Positions 36,187-47,263 of a DNA stretch of 50,585 bases are shown here, piece by piece. Made by a program: the position numbers and the translations under genes. Origin of the DNA: Davidsoniella eucalypti (taxonomy: Eukaryota > Ascomycota > Sordariomycetes > Microascales > Ceratocystidaceae). Where the stretch lies: positions 1 through 50,585 of the forward strand of contig RMBW01000154.1 in assembly GCA_004009845.1 (NCBI GenBank). Reading direction: 5' to 3'. Below the pieces are notes generated by a model. It was given only the letters and a program-made list of their open reading frames with translations, searched no databases and was not told the DNA's origin. How positions within the stretch are numbered: position 1 is the first letter of the stretch; every line of letters starts with the position of its first letter.

Positions 36187-37781
36187 AAGCAGTAATTTTG
36201 AGTCGGCTACTGCTACTGGCAAGTCGTTCTTCGCCTGAAGTTATGACTGAAAGTGCAAGTATCTCGGCAGTGCTAATGAGACCTTATCTTGTACCGTGTC
36301 TTCTGCCTTGTTCACGAAGACCATCCTCGATTCTGAAATCTCGGCTGAGCCTACCAGTAGGCTGACTACATTCTGTCAGCGAATCAAGCACTGGCACGTT
36401 TACATCAGCAACTGCTGCCCCTACTCTGCAGAACTATGACACCATTGGGGCTGATTGGGCATTTTTGGGCTGCAAGACAAAAGGCAACAATACTCGGGCA
36501 CTTTCTGCCTACTTCTGCCAGCAATATGATGCTGGAAATGTGTGCTGAGTACTGTGCTGGCTACACTTACTTTGGTGCCGAGTATGTTTCTGAATGCTAC
36601 TGTGGATACTCACTAGCGGCCTCTAGCGAGAATGCTACAGTGCCTGACTGCTCTATGGCTTGTAGTGGAAATGCATGCGATGGTAGTAATCGCCTAACTG
36701 TATACCAATCTCCAGCCACTGAGCCAATCGGAGACATTGCACTATCAGGCTGTCGGATAGAAACTACCGACACTAGAGCGCTTTATGCCAAGACGACAGC
36801 AAGCAGTTCGATGACACTGGAAATCTGTTCCGTGTTCTGTGAGGGTTACGAGTTCTTTGGTACAGAGTATGGCTCTGAATGCTACTGTGGCGATGAGCTG
36901 AATGAGGGATCTGAGGAAGTAGATATTGGTGAATGCAGTATGACTTGTGCAGGCTCTGATAAGGAATATTTCTGAGCTGGCAATAGGCTGAGTGTTTACT
37001 AACCGACGAGCACATAAGGAAAACATTTCATAGTAAAGATGTACTTACAGATAGATAGATGGTTTTAATATATGTTTTAGTATATTATATTGGTACGAAA
37101 AACCCCACATGAGAACTATAGTTGTGCTATATATTGTATTGAGTTGACCTATTAATTATACTAAAAAAAAGGTTGAAAACAAACGAACTCTTATGACCAG
37201 ATCTGTAGAGCAAAGAATCTCTTACCTGCAGTTTTATATATGAATGACGTGTCTCGGCATATCGCCTCTAAGATGGCATTGAACTCACCATTCATCGGGC
37301 AGATAGAGGAATCCAAATGTTTTTCTAAGCCTGATAATGCAGTATTGCTACTGTTATATCTTGGAACATACTAGCATATTAGCATAGTAATCTTAGTTAC
37401 ATAGTTATCCAGTTATGTTAAGTATATGCAGAAAAAAAAGGCCTTGCTCGCGAGGCATATTACAGGGCAGAACTAGTGGTGTCACAATGTAGACAAAATC
37501 CTGTTATAAAAGACCTCTCCAGTGATAAGACGTTTGAAAAATAATTTCATAATGGAACATATTCACTCACATTTTTTTCATTCGATATGGCTCCAGTTGA
37601 AAGACGACCTCTGTCCTACTTATATTCCCTCCTAGAAAATGAGCTGCGAAAATCATCAACATCAAGTTTGTGTGATTTTTGTACGCCATTAACGTTGCGA
37701 CGAAAGTATGCAAAATTTGTATGTATATCTATGAAACTATAACTAGGTGAACTATAACAACACTAACTACAGAATGTATCA
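35520..37781 (+). repeat. Inverted repeat arm A (partner of 43211-45158)
   Basis: From TGATATGACA at 35520 to AGAATGTATCA ending at 37781, the sequence recurs in reverse complement at 43211-45158 with only scattered differences over most of its length. The arm holds the two WSC domains, the decayed WSC extension, an AT-rich spacer, and the promoter, first exon and most of the first intron of the upstream HET gene. Arm B lacks about 0.3 kb of the WSC extension and about 40 bp of the HET first exon, which explains the length difference. Confidence 0.93.
36187..37010 (+). pseudogene. Decayed extension with two further WSC domains
   Basis: After the peroxidase stop, frame-shifted pieces of a Ser/Thr linker can still be read (TKETITESSNFESATATGKS, then SVSESSTGTFTSATAA). 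A third WSC domain follows. Its start, GADWAFLGCKTKGNNTRALS, is in one frame; its remainder, SASNMMLEMCAEYC...SECYCGY, is in another, a single-base shift near 36,510. A fourth WSC domain (GCRIETTDTRAL...EYGSECYCGDEL) is intact up to a TGA at 36,973, where Cys-Gly would be expected. This is the relic of a longer four-WSC protein. Most of the same lesions occur in arm B, so decay predates the duplication. Confidence 0.8.
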
Positions 37782-39807
37782 ACGTAGGTGTCGACAGTCA
37801 AGTTCAGCTACAAGATACTGGAAAATGGCATTTCAGTGCGCTGTAAATACTGCCAGTATGTAGTCAAAGCCTTAAGTGGATTCAAGGATTCCAGTTCTTT
37901 GAGCTATCGAGGTGATGAAAAGGTAGCTGAAATCGATAGAAATAGACAAGTCCACAATGTGTTAATTTTGTGCACTATCTGGCTTTGTCTACCAGCTGGC
38001 AGTGAAAATAGCGGCCAGAAACATAAATTGAAAAGCTTTATATTACCGAGTAGTAAAGATTATTGGACTGATGAAGCGATCGCCAAGAAAATGTCGGGAA
38101 TGGCGCATGAAGAAGAAGATGGGCAGCTTTCAACCTCTGATCAATCAATTCTTGACACAACGCTAGAAAGTTGTGACTTTTCTGAATTGAATGCCTGGTA
38201 TTCAGAGTGCAGGACCTCCCACAATGAGTGCAGCAAGAAGCAGTCGTCTTCTTTTCCAATCAAGATATTTCGGGCCATTGATATCGAGAAGTCTTGTGTC
38301 AAAATATTTGAGTCCACTGATCTTTCTGAGCTCAAGTACGCTGCTCTAAGTTATGTTTGGGGACAGGGGGCAAACACTCATTGTTTGACTAATGATACAG
38401 CAGAATGCTTCACATCACCTGGGGGACTTGCTATCAGAGAACTTCCTCGAACAATCCGTGATGCCATTCATGTGGCAAAGAACACCGGGTTCCGATACAT
38501 TTGGGTTGATGCTCTTTGTATTGTACAGGACGCTGATAATGACAAAATGCATCAATTAGCATCGATGACTGCAATCTATCAGTACTCTTCACTGACTATT
38601 ATTGATGCATCCGGAGATGCAGCTGATTCTGGACTTCGGGGAGTCTCACTCAAGACAGACGAATGGGAAATATATCCCGGAATCAAATTCTCTGATTGGG
38701 AGCAACCTACTCCAGAAACAAACCTTTTGGAATCGTCACCGTGGAGTAAGCGTGCCTGGACACAGCAAGAGTTATTTTTCTCACCCAGATCTATTGCTTT
38801 CACGAGAGGTTATCCTGTTTGGCAATGCTGCCATCTCATGAGATATGGGAAGCATGCTAGAGCTACGCGTTATGAAATCAAAAGGGGCCCCATTTCCCTG
38901 CTTAGCTATCATCCTGTGCTGCAGAAGTTTATGAATTGCCACATCACATTCGAAGGTGATGTATATGATGCATTCTCTGGGATTTCTCAACAATACCAAC
39001 AACAGTTGAAATCACCAATCATCTGGGGGCTACTATGCAAACAAAGAGATGGGAAAAGGTTCCTCGATATATCATGGCATGTTCCATTGATTGTCGAGTT
39101 CTCGAGACGAAGTGTGAAAACAACTCTTCCGATGACAAGTCTACATGTTCAGGTAACTTTTCCAAGTTGGTCAATGTTTGGCTGGAAGAATATATCAGGT
39201 CTCCAATTGTAAGTCGTCAAACGCCTTTATTTCCATTCATCTCATCTCAGTCTGTTTCTAATAACAATCACTTAGCTCAAGAGGTTCTGTCTTCAGTACA
39301 CAATACATACTTCGGAATACACCACTTCGACTAGTTCCTATCTGCACGCTCGATTTTTTAATTGAGCAAAACACAGTCATTGAAAGAGATAACCCCCAGC
39401 TTAGTGTTCCGGATGACGAAAAGATATCTCTCAATGATATCTCCAACAAGATTCCAGAGCTCACGCAATCAGAACTTGGTAAAATTCCTGACGACCAAAT
39501 GCTAGTCTTCTGGGCCAACCATAAGGTTTTGGATGTTATTCGGCTAGGTGATCAATATAAGTTTTATCGAATAGATATTGGTGAAAAACAGTTCATTCGA
39601 ACTATGAAGAGACATCGACCTCCGAACCTATCAAAAGATAGCACTAGATCTCACTTCCTCTATTTTGATAAGGCTTTTTTATTAGAGATAGAGTTTATCA
39701 ATGGCGTGGCGTATCGTGTTGATACCTGGAATATCGACACCAGTAACAACGACTTTGAAAAGTTACAATGCATTGAATGGGAGAAAAGATTGATTGCGCT
39801 TAGATAG
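37587..39807 (+). CDS. HET-domain protein, copy 1
   Basis: Three exons (37587-37718, 37788-39208, 39276-39807) encode 694 aa. HET domains occur in fungal heterokaryon-incompatibility and nonself-recognition proteins that trigger cell death. All core HET motifs are present: YAALSYVWG (228-236), the block RELPRTIRDAIHVAKNTGFR leading into YIWVDALCIVQD, SSLTIIDASGDAADSGLRGV, SPWSKRAWTQQE (to 372) and FPSWSMFGW (about 502-510). The extra N-terminal domain (about 1-220) and the C-terminal domain (from about 520, KIPDDQMLVFWA... to WEKRLIALR) are shared only with copy 2 here. Intron 1 uses ACGTAG as acceptor, because the nearer CTACAG would place a stop in frame. Its promoter, exon 1 and most of intron 1 lie inside inverted-repeat arm A. 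Confidence 0.88.
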
Positions 39808-40368
39808 ACATTTACTTTACGATGATCAAGTAATACCATGAACAATAATTTAATATGCACACATCATAATATCATACAGAAAAACAGTCGTACGGAATCT
39901 AGTAGAACTTCAGTAGATGTTACAGATTGTAATGTAGCAACAAAAAGCTAAGTATATCATGATAAGTTTTGTGAGAAGTTGCATAAAAGAAGCAAATAAG
40001 TATAGGAGTGGCTATAAAGAATAGAAACCCAAGCTGAATGCTAAAAGGCTAGGAAAGCTGTCAGATACACTATTCTAGCTTTTTAATTGATCTATGTATA
40101 AATCTAAATCTGCCTTGTAGTGTTTCTGCTAGAAATGTTTGAATAACATTTGTTTTAGTCCGGAATTAATCAGTTTCAGAGAATATAACTGATAGTTTTG
40201 GTCGGTTGAAACAAACTATCTTACACATATTTACTATAGTTTTTTATTATATAATAAAGCCCAACCACTAAATGATTTGTATAAATACAGAGCTAAGAAC
40301 TCACAGGAAATAGTCCTTCCCCATAGCTTCAATATCTTTTTTTCCCCTTTTCCTTTTGTGCATTCAAT
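39808..40368. other. Spacer between HET paralogues
   Basis: About 560 bp of AT-rich sequence with no gene. Its last part resembles the copy-1 leader just before the ATG (CATTC-AT-ATGGCTCC), consistent with tandem duplication. Confidence 0.5.
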
Positions 40369-42566
40369 ATGGCTCCCCCTCGAAAAAAACAAAAGTTATC
40401 AAGGCTACCTCCAGCACTATCAAACTTACATTCAAAGCTATCAGAAATCGATCAGACAACATTACGACCAAGGCTATGTGAATCTTGTAAGCCCGAGATA
40501 CTTCGAAAGAATTATGAACAAACGAGAGTATGTCACAATGTTTAGAAACTACTGTGGTCTATATTGATACTAATTATAAAATCCATTTATTTAGCGCAAT
40601 CAAATTAAATTCTCCTACCAGAAACTTCTAGTTGGCATTTCATTGGAATCGCCCTGCAGACTTTGTGTATATGTAGTAGAAGCTACAACTACACATGAGA
40701 ATAGTGGCTCGTTCTCCTATCGACCTACTGACATCGTGGCTTACTTATCTAGATACGAATTGAACAATACACATGAAGAAACGTCACAAGTAGTCTTCTA
40801 TGAGTGCAATCTCAGTAATTCACATAGCGATATCTTGAAAAGTTTCATACTCCCAAACAAGCCCCAATCTTGGATTTCCGAAAATGATTTCGACACACTT
40901 TCTCTTCCGCCACATTTCGTATTAGAATCAGAACTCTTTTGCTCTTCTGAATTGGTTTACTGGCTTTCTGATTGTCGAAAAACCCACCAAAAATGTCACC
41001 AGCAACGGTTGCCCTCTTTTCTGATGGGGAGACTTCATCTGATTGACATTGAAGAGTCTTGTGTGAAGCAATTCGATTTTGTCGATCTTTCTGGAGTTGA
41101 GTATGCTGCTTTGATATATCCTCCGAGACAAGAGAAAGACGGCAAGGCAGCGGACGCTCACTGCTTGACTAGTGAAACAGAAGAACTCTTCATGTCACCT
41201 GCCGGCCTCCCTCTGCAAAATCTGCCGCAGACAATCGTTGATGCCATCCGTGTGGCTAAGCAGGCCAGATTCCGGTATCTATGGGTTGATGATCTGTGCA
41301 TTTTTCAGGATTCTACTCATGATTATCATCTACAATCGGACATAGTTGCTTCTGTATTCAAATATTCTTCGTTGACGATCATTGACGCATTTGGAGAGGC
41401 AGCTGATTCTGGGCTCCGCGGAGTCTCGATTCCCCGCAATGACGACCGTGTCTTGATCTATCCCCAGATTGAGCTACAGGAGTGGGAACCACTTGACCGC
41501 GATTCTTCCATTATGGAAAACTTCTCGAATTCACCCTGGACTAATTCTGCATCAAACCTGTATAATTACATCATCTCTCGGCGATCTATTGCTTTTGGAA
41601 AAAGCTATTGTATTTGGGAGTGTCGTGATATTACAAGATATGAAAAACAGTCTGGATCTCATATCGACAGCTCAAAGGATGCGATGCTCACTAAGTCTAG
41701 ATATATTTCAACACTGGAAATTGCTGCTAATTGGCATGACAAATTTCACAAAGATACCTATCATGAATTCTCAAGAATAGCGCAAGAGTACCAGCAGAAA
41801 TTAAACACGCCAAGTCTTGGGGGCCTGCTACAGAAAAAGAACCGATTTCTTCAAATACTCTGGAGTCATGAAGACCCTACGACTATGCCCGAAAGACGAA
41901 CTGAGAAAACAACTTTCCCTATGGCAAATCTCAATGTTCAAGTAGGCTTTCCAAGCTGGTCTCCATTCGCCTGGAAAAATCTATCACGTCTCGATTTTCA
42001 TATTTATTTGTAAGTTATACATAGAATCCATTCATATCAATACAAATTGCTGACAATAGTAACTTAGATGGTGCAATCCTGGGACTCAATACATACTCAG
42101 AAACTCGCCACTCCGATTAGTTCCAATCTACGCGCTCCAATTTTCGAGTGAGCAAAACACAGTTATTGAAAGAAATGACTCTGAACTTGATATTCCAAAC
42201 GACGAAAGGATATCCCTTGATGACATTCCAAATGCAATTCCTGAACTCACACTGCCAGAGCTGAGTAAAATTCCCGATGACCAAATGCTAGTCTTCTGGG
42301 CAAGGTACAAGGCTTTAAAAGTTATTAGAACAGGCGTTGAAGGGCGTTATGAATATGAAATTGAAGGTATATTCTTTCATCAGAAACGATATCGTCCGCA
42401 GAAACTATCGCAGGATTGCATTGTCTCCCACTTCCTTTATTTCTCTAGTTGTCATGATTATCTTCTAGAGATTGAGTTTAGTCATGGTCAGGCATATCGT
42501 ATAGATGTCTGGGATTGTTACATGCAAGAAGTCAGTTGGGAGAAAAGATTGATTGCACTTGGATAG
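40369..42566 (+). CDS. HET-domain protein, diverged copy 2
   Basis: Three exons (40369-40527, 40595-42009, 42068-42566) encode 690 aa with the same intron positions and phases as copy 1 (for example IKFSYQKLLVGIS against VKFSYKILENGIS after intron 1). The C-terminal domain is closely related (KIPDDQMLVFWA..., WEKRLIALG). Within the HET domain, several hallmark residues are gone. ALSYVWG has become ALIYPPRQE (about 225-233). The RAWTQQE segment reads TNSASNLYNY after SPW (from 366). NLPQTIVDAIRVAKQARFRY, then WVDDLCIFQD, and SSLTIIDAFGEAADSGLRGV remain. The reading frame is open throughout, so it is diverged rather than dead. It may be an altered-function, decoy or regulatory paralogue. Confidence 0.85.
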
Positions 42567-43210
42567 CCATTCATTTACAAGACGAAATAAGTAGCTGCCT
42601 CTATTGGCTACATCATTTTTCTTTTTCATTGTATCTTTGCACCTTTTTATGCGATTGTGTTTTTATGTGATTTTCTTTAGTCTGTCATGTCAACTATTGG
42701 TAATTCAACATATCAAATCATTACTTTATAGTACCAGCTTCCTTGTCCTTGATTACTTGAAAGTCTTTTCTTGTTGATTTGACTATTATCTTCGTACGAA
42801 ACCTTTCTGTAGTTTCTTTCATTGTTGTTCAAGTTTTAAGCCTTGAAGTGACTTTGTGAGCTATTTCCCCGGCTTCTCTTTCACACTGGAACTTTTGAGC
42901 ATTCTGCTGTGCTTTTATCCTGCTTCTTAATCTAACTAGATCCTGGGTTTTGGGGCCTATGTATAATTGAGGAAACCGGTTTTGCTGATCTTGAAGAGCA
43001 AGTGTTGTCAAGGTAATGGTCATTGACTACTGTTACTGATCTCAAGCCCCTTATAGTCTAGCACATGGTTTGAGAACGTATATCCCGGTGTCCGCTGTGA
43101 CATCCCTTCGCACGTCTATTAGCCGACGTTTGAGCCCAACACGCAATAAACTGACGAGTTCTTAGTGAAGAGAAATTAGAACAGACTGTATCATTGTTCA
43201 TGATAATGAA
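42567..43210. other. Spacer between HET copy 2 and inverted-repeat arm B
   Basis: About 640 bp. It includes an open frame of 64 codons on the minus strand (43023-42829) with an ATG but no recognisable family. Just before the arm boundary is a 9-bp stem (TGTATCATT/AATGATACA, 43187-43217) with a 13-base loop. Confidence 0.45.
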
Positions 43211-43273
43211 TGATACATTCTATATTTAGTGTTGTTATAGTTCACCTAGTTATAGTTTCAGTGATAAACATAC

Positions 43274-43367
43274 AAGTCTTCCATACTTTCGTCGTAACGT
43301 TAACGTACAAAAATCACACCAGCTTGGGATATAAGTAGAGCAAAGGGCGTCTTTTACCTGGAGCCAT
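43274..43367 (-). pseudogene. HET gene first-exon remnant in arm B
   Basis: On the minus strand, ATGGCTCCAGGTAAAAGACG matches the HET copy-1 start. About 38 bp found in copy 1 are missing, which puts the remainder out of frame. The copy-1 donor region (GTATGT) and most of the first intron are also kept, but no HET body follows. Copy 1's upstream sequence is preserved too, so a promoter facing HET copy 2's 3' end may still be present; this is inference. Confidence 0.75.
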
Positions 43368-44491
43368 ATCGAATGAAAAGAAAAGTGAGTGAATATGTTC
43401 CATTATGAAATTATTTCTCAAACGTCTTATCACTGGAGAGGTCTTTTATAACAGGTAAGGATTTTGTCTACATTGTGATACCACTAGTTCTGCACTGTAA
43501 TATGCCTGGCCTGAGCAAGGCCTTTCTTTCTAATACACTTAACATAACTGGATAACTATATAACTAAGATTAGTATGCTAATATGCTAGTATGCTAGTAT
43601 GTTCCATGATATAATGATATAACAGTAGCAACCCTGCATTGCATTATCAGGCTTAGAAAAACATTTGGATTCCTCTATCTGCCCGATGAATGGTGAGTTC
43701 AATGCCATCTTAGAGGCGATATGCCGAGACACGTCATTCATATATAAAACTGCAGGTAAGAGATTCTTTGCTCTACAGATCTGGTCATAAGAGTTCGTTT
43801 GTTTTCAACCTTTTTTTTAGTATAATTAATAGGTCAACTCAATACAATATATAGCACAACTATAGTTCTCATGTGGGGTTTTTCGTACCAATATAATATA
43901 CAAAAACATATATTAAAACCATCTGTAAGTACATCTTTACTATGAAATGTTTTCCTTATGTGCTCGTCGGTTAGTAAACACTCAGCCTATTGCCAGCTCA
44001 GCAATATTCCTTATCAGAGCCTGCACAAGTCATACTGCATTCACCATCTCGCTAGAGGCCGCTAGTGTGTATCCACAGTAGCATTCAGAACCATACTCGG
44101 CACCAAAATAAGTGTAGCCAGCACAGTACTCAGCACACATTTCCAGCATCATATTGCTGGCAGAAGTAGGCAGAAAGTGCCCGAGTATTGTTGCCTTTTG
44201 TCTTGCAGCCTAAAAATGCCCAATCAGCCCCAATGGTGTCATAGTTCTGCAGAGTAGGGGCAGCAGTTGCTGATGTAAACGTGCCAGTGCTTGATTCGCT
44301 GACAGAATGTAGTCAGCCTACTGGTAGGCTCAGCCGAGATTTCAGAATCGAGGATGGTCTTCGTGAACAAAGCAGAAGACACGGTACAAGATAAGGTCTC
44401 ATTAGCACTGCCGAGATACTTGCACTTTCAGTCATAACTTCAGGCGAAGAACGACTTGCCAGTAGCAGTAGCCGACTCAAAATTACTGCTT

Positions 44492-45158
44492 TCAGTGATA
44501 GTCTCTTTTGTTTGAACTGAAGATTAGAGCTATCTCCGAGGTCGGAGTTTCAGAACTAGTAAACAAAGAGATGGAGGTGGTGACACTAGATACAGTTGAG
44601 GTTGTGCTGACAGCAGAAACAAAAGAGCCAGCAAGCTGGTATAGCTCTAGACTATTGGCTCCACCACAATACTCAAACTCATTGCCAGCGCAAGTCATGG
44701 AGCAGTCGCCCTCTGCTGCACTAACAGAGCTAGTTGCAACTTCATCTGCACAGTAACATTCCCGTCCATATTCTGTCCCAAAGAACTGGTATGAACTGCA
44801 GAACTCGGCGCAAACCTTGAGAGTCATACTATCTGATGCTGTAGCTGAAGCACTTAGGGCTCTAACACCATCACCCTCAGTCCAGCAACCAACTAATTTC
44901 CAATCACCAACAGTGGGAATATGAGCTACAACACCAGTTGGGGTCGCAATTGCGGCTGTAGTCTTATAGAGTTGAATCCGGTTACCACTACCACAAAACT
45001 CGGTCGAATCACCAGCACACGCCATGTTACAGTCTGAATTGTCGGCTTCTGTCGAAGAAGCAGCCATATTGTTGCCACAGTAGCACTCACGGCCATACTC
45101 AGTACCCCAGTAGTTATAGCCATCGCAGTATTGGCTGCACAGTTCCAGTGTCATATCA
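44492..45158 (-). pseudogene. Duplicated WSC-domain fragment of the peroxidase
   Basis: Without the peroxidase domain or signal peptide, this minus-strand copy begins inside WSC1 (DMTLELCSQYC) and runs through WSC2 to the same SSNKRDYH stop as the parent gene. Substitutions relative to the parent include R-to-S in GGANSLELY, S-to-F in LAGSFVS, and LFTSSET for LSTGSET. It has no start of its own except where the UNC-93-like fragment joins it in frame. Confidence 0.85.
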
Positions 45159-45347
45159 TACGGGGCATATCCCACAGTGCCGAAGGTTAGGGCACCTTTG
45201 ATACCGATCGATGTATTTGATAAGCACAGACGAGAAGAAACAGGAGACAGCCATCAGACTAAATGTCAAGACATTGGCAGCATTGGTAAGGTACGGCTTA
45301 GCAGCACCTCCGGCACCAAGAGAGTCCATGGCGATCCAGATTCCGGG
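45159..45347 (-). pseudogene. Fragment of an UNC-93-like (DUF895) membrane transporter
   Basis: The minus-strand frame GIWIAMDSLGAGGAAKPYLT followed by NAANVLTFSLMAVSCFFSSV resembles the N-terminal helices of fungal UNC-93-like proteins, which have a G-hwNAh-SLGgGG-...-NAN motif. A frameshift near the residues IKYI separates it from ALTFGTVGYAPY, another family segment. At GYAPY the sequence switches directly into the WSC fragment. No further helices are present on either side that I can read. It marks the outer breakpoint of the inverted duplication. Confidence 0.55.
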
Positions 45348-45547
45348 CTCGATCTGACATCAGCCATAGCTGCATGTGTCTGAGTACCTATACGCACAGA
45401 CAAGAATACAATCTGTCCAGCTATAGATGTTACCATTCATGAGCTGTGCTATATCTTCTTGCACTTCATTATGTCATTCGCCAATATTACAACCATTTGA
45501 AGTCGCACTAGAAAACCAAACCCTGTTCCGTTCTCAAGTTTTTTTCC

Positions 45548-45561
45548 TATTCTTGCACTTA
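45548..45561. repeat. Target-site duplication, left copy
   Basis: TATTCTTGCACTTA, identical to 47605-47618. The match is exactly 14 bp, because the bases on both sides differ between the two copies. Confidence 0.8.
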
Positions 45562-45583
45562 TTTTATTTATTTATTTATTTAT
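45562..45583. repeat. (TTTA)n tail of the insertion
   Basis: Five TTTA-type units lie against the left target-site duplication. On the element's own strand they form an (ATAA)n 3' tail. Confidence 0.8.
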
Positions 45584-46570
45584 CGTTTTACGTCTTTATG
45601 TGGATCACGTGGATCCGACCCTAGTGGATCGTTAGACGTCGAGAAACCCTAATGGTCCTCGAAGATCCCCCCATAGTGGAGGTCCGAACTAAAACTATAA
45701 AAGCAAAACAGCAACCTTCCCTCCTACAACCCTCGAGGGGGTACCTTTGAGTTTTCGGTGCCTCCTCCTTTGTCCAAAGACGAAAAATTCCCCTTCGTCG
45801 TGGGTTTTTAAGAGCGACCAGCACATATCACCAATGTCGCTGTCCATTCTCTCGCATCTATTGATTTATTTCATGATGCTCCGTTTTGTGAGGCCTTGAG
45901 CCCGTTTCTTCCTCTCTCGAGGGTAATTCTCACCAACGATCGCCCACCCCCTTTTCTCTACACTTTTCGCGATCGCTGGTCTCCCGAGCCTCATCTCCGC
46001 TGCTCAGGAATTCACACTCACACTCGGAGGGCAACACTTTGAAGGTTCCAGTTGCCCGACATTTCCGGCTCTTCTTTTGTTGTGCTTTGCACTTCATTTG
46101 ATCATGCCAAAACAAATTGTGATAGCTTCTCCTTGAGTCGCTCCCTCACAATGAAAACACATTGGGTTTCCTCTGTGTTTTCCAACAACCCACCAGGGGG
46201 ACGGCTGTGAAGAAAGTTTAGCTTAATGCTGCTTGACCTCCTCCCGATCCCCCGACACTGACCTCGCGATAGTTGTCTCCTTGAGCATCTCCCTCGCACC
46301 CTGAGCACTCTGGTCTTTTCCTTTGTGTCTCAAACAACCTGCTAGGTGGACAGTGAAGAAACAAGTTTAGCCAGGTTAGCGCTGCTTGTATCCTCCACTG
46401 CTTCCACCATGCGAAATTTGTTTTTGCTTTCTGTGTTTTCTGTTTTGCTTTTTTAGTTTTAGTTCGGACCTCCACTATGGGGGGATCTTCGAGGACCATT
46501 AGGGTTTCTCGACGTCTAACGATCCACTAGGGTCGGATCCACGTGATCCACATAAAGACGTAAAACGATA

Positions 46571-46591
46571 AATAAATAAATAAATAAATAA
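46571..46591. repeat. (ATAA)n internal tail
   Basis: A second ATAA array on the + strand follows ACGTAAAACG, exactly as the tail on the left does in the opposite orientation. It marks the end of an inverted copy of the element's 3' segment inside the palindrome's spacer. Confidence 0.75.
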
Positions 46592-46714
46592 AAGCAAAAC
46601 AGAAAACACAGAAAGCAAAAACAAATTTCGCATGGTGGAAGCAGTGGAGGATACAAGCAGCGCTAACCTGGCTAAACTTGTTTCTTCACTGTCCACCTAG
46701 CAGGTTGTTTGAGA

Positions 46715-47263
46715 CACAAAGGAAAAGACCAGAGTGCTCAGGGTGCGAGGGAGATGCTCAAGGAGACAACTATCGCGAGGTCGGTGTCGGGGGATCGGGA
46801 GGAGGTCAAGCAGCATTAAGCTAAACTTTCTTCACAGCCGTCCCCCTGGTTGGTTGTTGGAAAACACAGTGGAAACCCAAAGTGTTTTCATTGTGAGGGA
46901 GCGACTCAAGGAGAAGCTATCACAGGTTTGTTTTGGCATAATCAAATGAGGTGCAAAGCACGACACAAGAAGAGCCGGGGATTGGTAGGCACAAAGGAAA
47001 AGACCAGAGTGCTCCGGTGCGAGGGAGATGCTCAAGGAGACAACTATCGCGAGGTCAGTGTCGGGGGATCGGGAGGAGGTCAAGCAGCATTAAGCTAAAC
47101 TTTCTTCACAGCCGTCCCCCTGGTGGGTTGTTGGAAAACACAGAGGAAACCCAATGTGTTTTCATTGTGAGGGAGCGACTCAAGGAGAAGCTATCACAAT
47201 TTGTTTTGGCATGATCAAATGAAGTGCAAAGCACAACAAAAGAAGAGCCGGAAATGTCGGGCA
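46715..47263. repeat. Tandem duplication (unit about 275 bp) in the right palindrome arm
   Basis: The block starting CACAAAGGAAAAGACCAGAG at 46715 recurs at 46990 and proceeds in parallel through AGAAGAGCCGG, with scattered substitutions. The left arm carries only one copy. This accounts for the roughly 270-bp difference in arm length. Confidence 0.8.

Larger units (their letters stand above)
43211..45158 (-). repeat. Inverted repeat arm B (partner of 35520-37781)
   Basis: Reverse-complement copy of arm A. It contains, on the minus strand, WSC1 from its middle, WSC2, the decayed WSC extension and a HET exon-1 remnant. It keeps the same frameshifts and TGA codons as arm A. It differs by a deletion of about 0.3 kb that fuses the third and fourth WSC relics, a deletion of about 40 bp in the HET exon, a few substitutions and a different junction at each end. 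Confidence 0.93.

Noticed and set aside
42829..43110. 64-codon minus-strand frame with an upstream TGTCACAGCGGACACCGGG-type sequence, possibly an LTR and Gag start
   Set aside because: No second LTR, primer-binding site or polyprotein was seen, so the retroelement reading is only a resemblance.
46218..47263. Cys/His clusters in the palindromic insertion read as Gag CCHC zinc knuckles
   Set aside because: Spacing does not fit C-x2-C-x4-H-x4-C and frames are broken. Reported only as a loose similarity.
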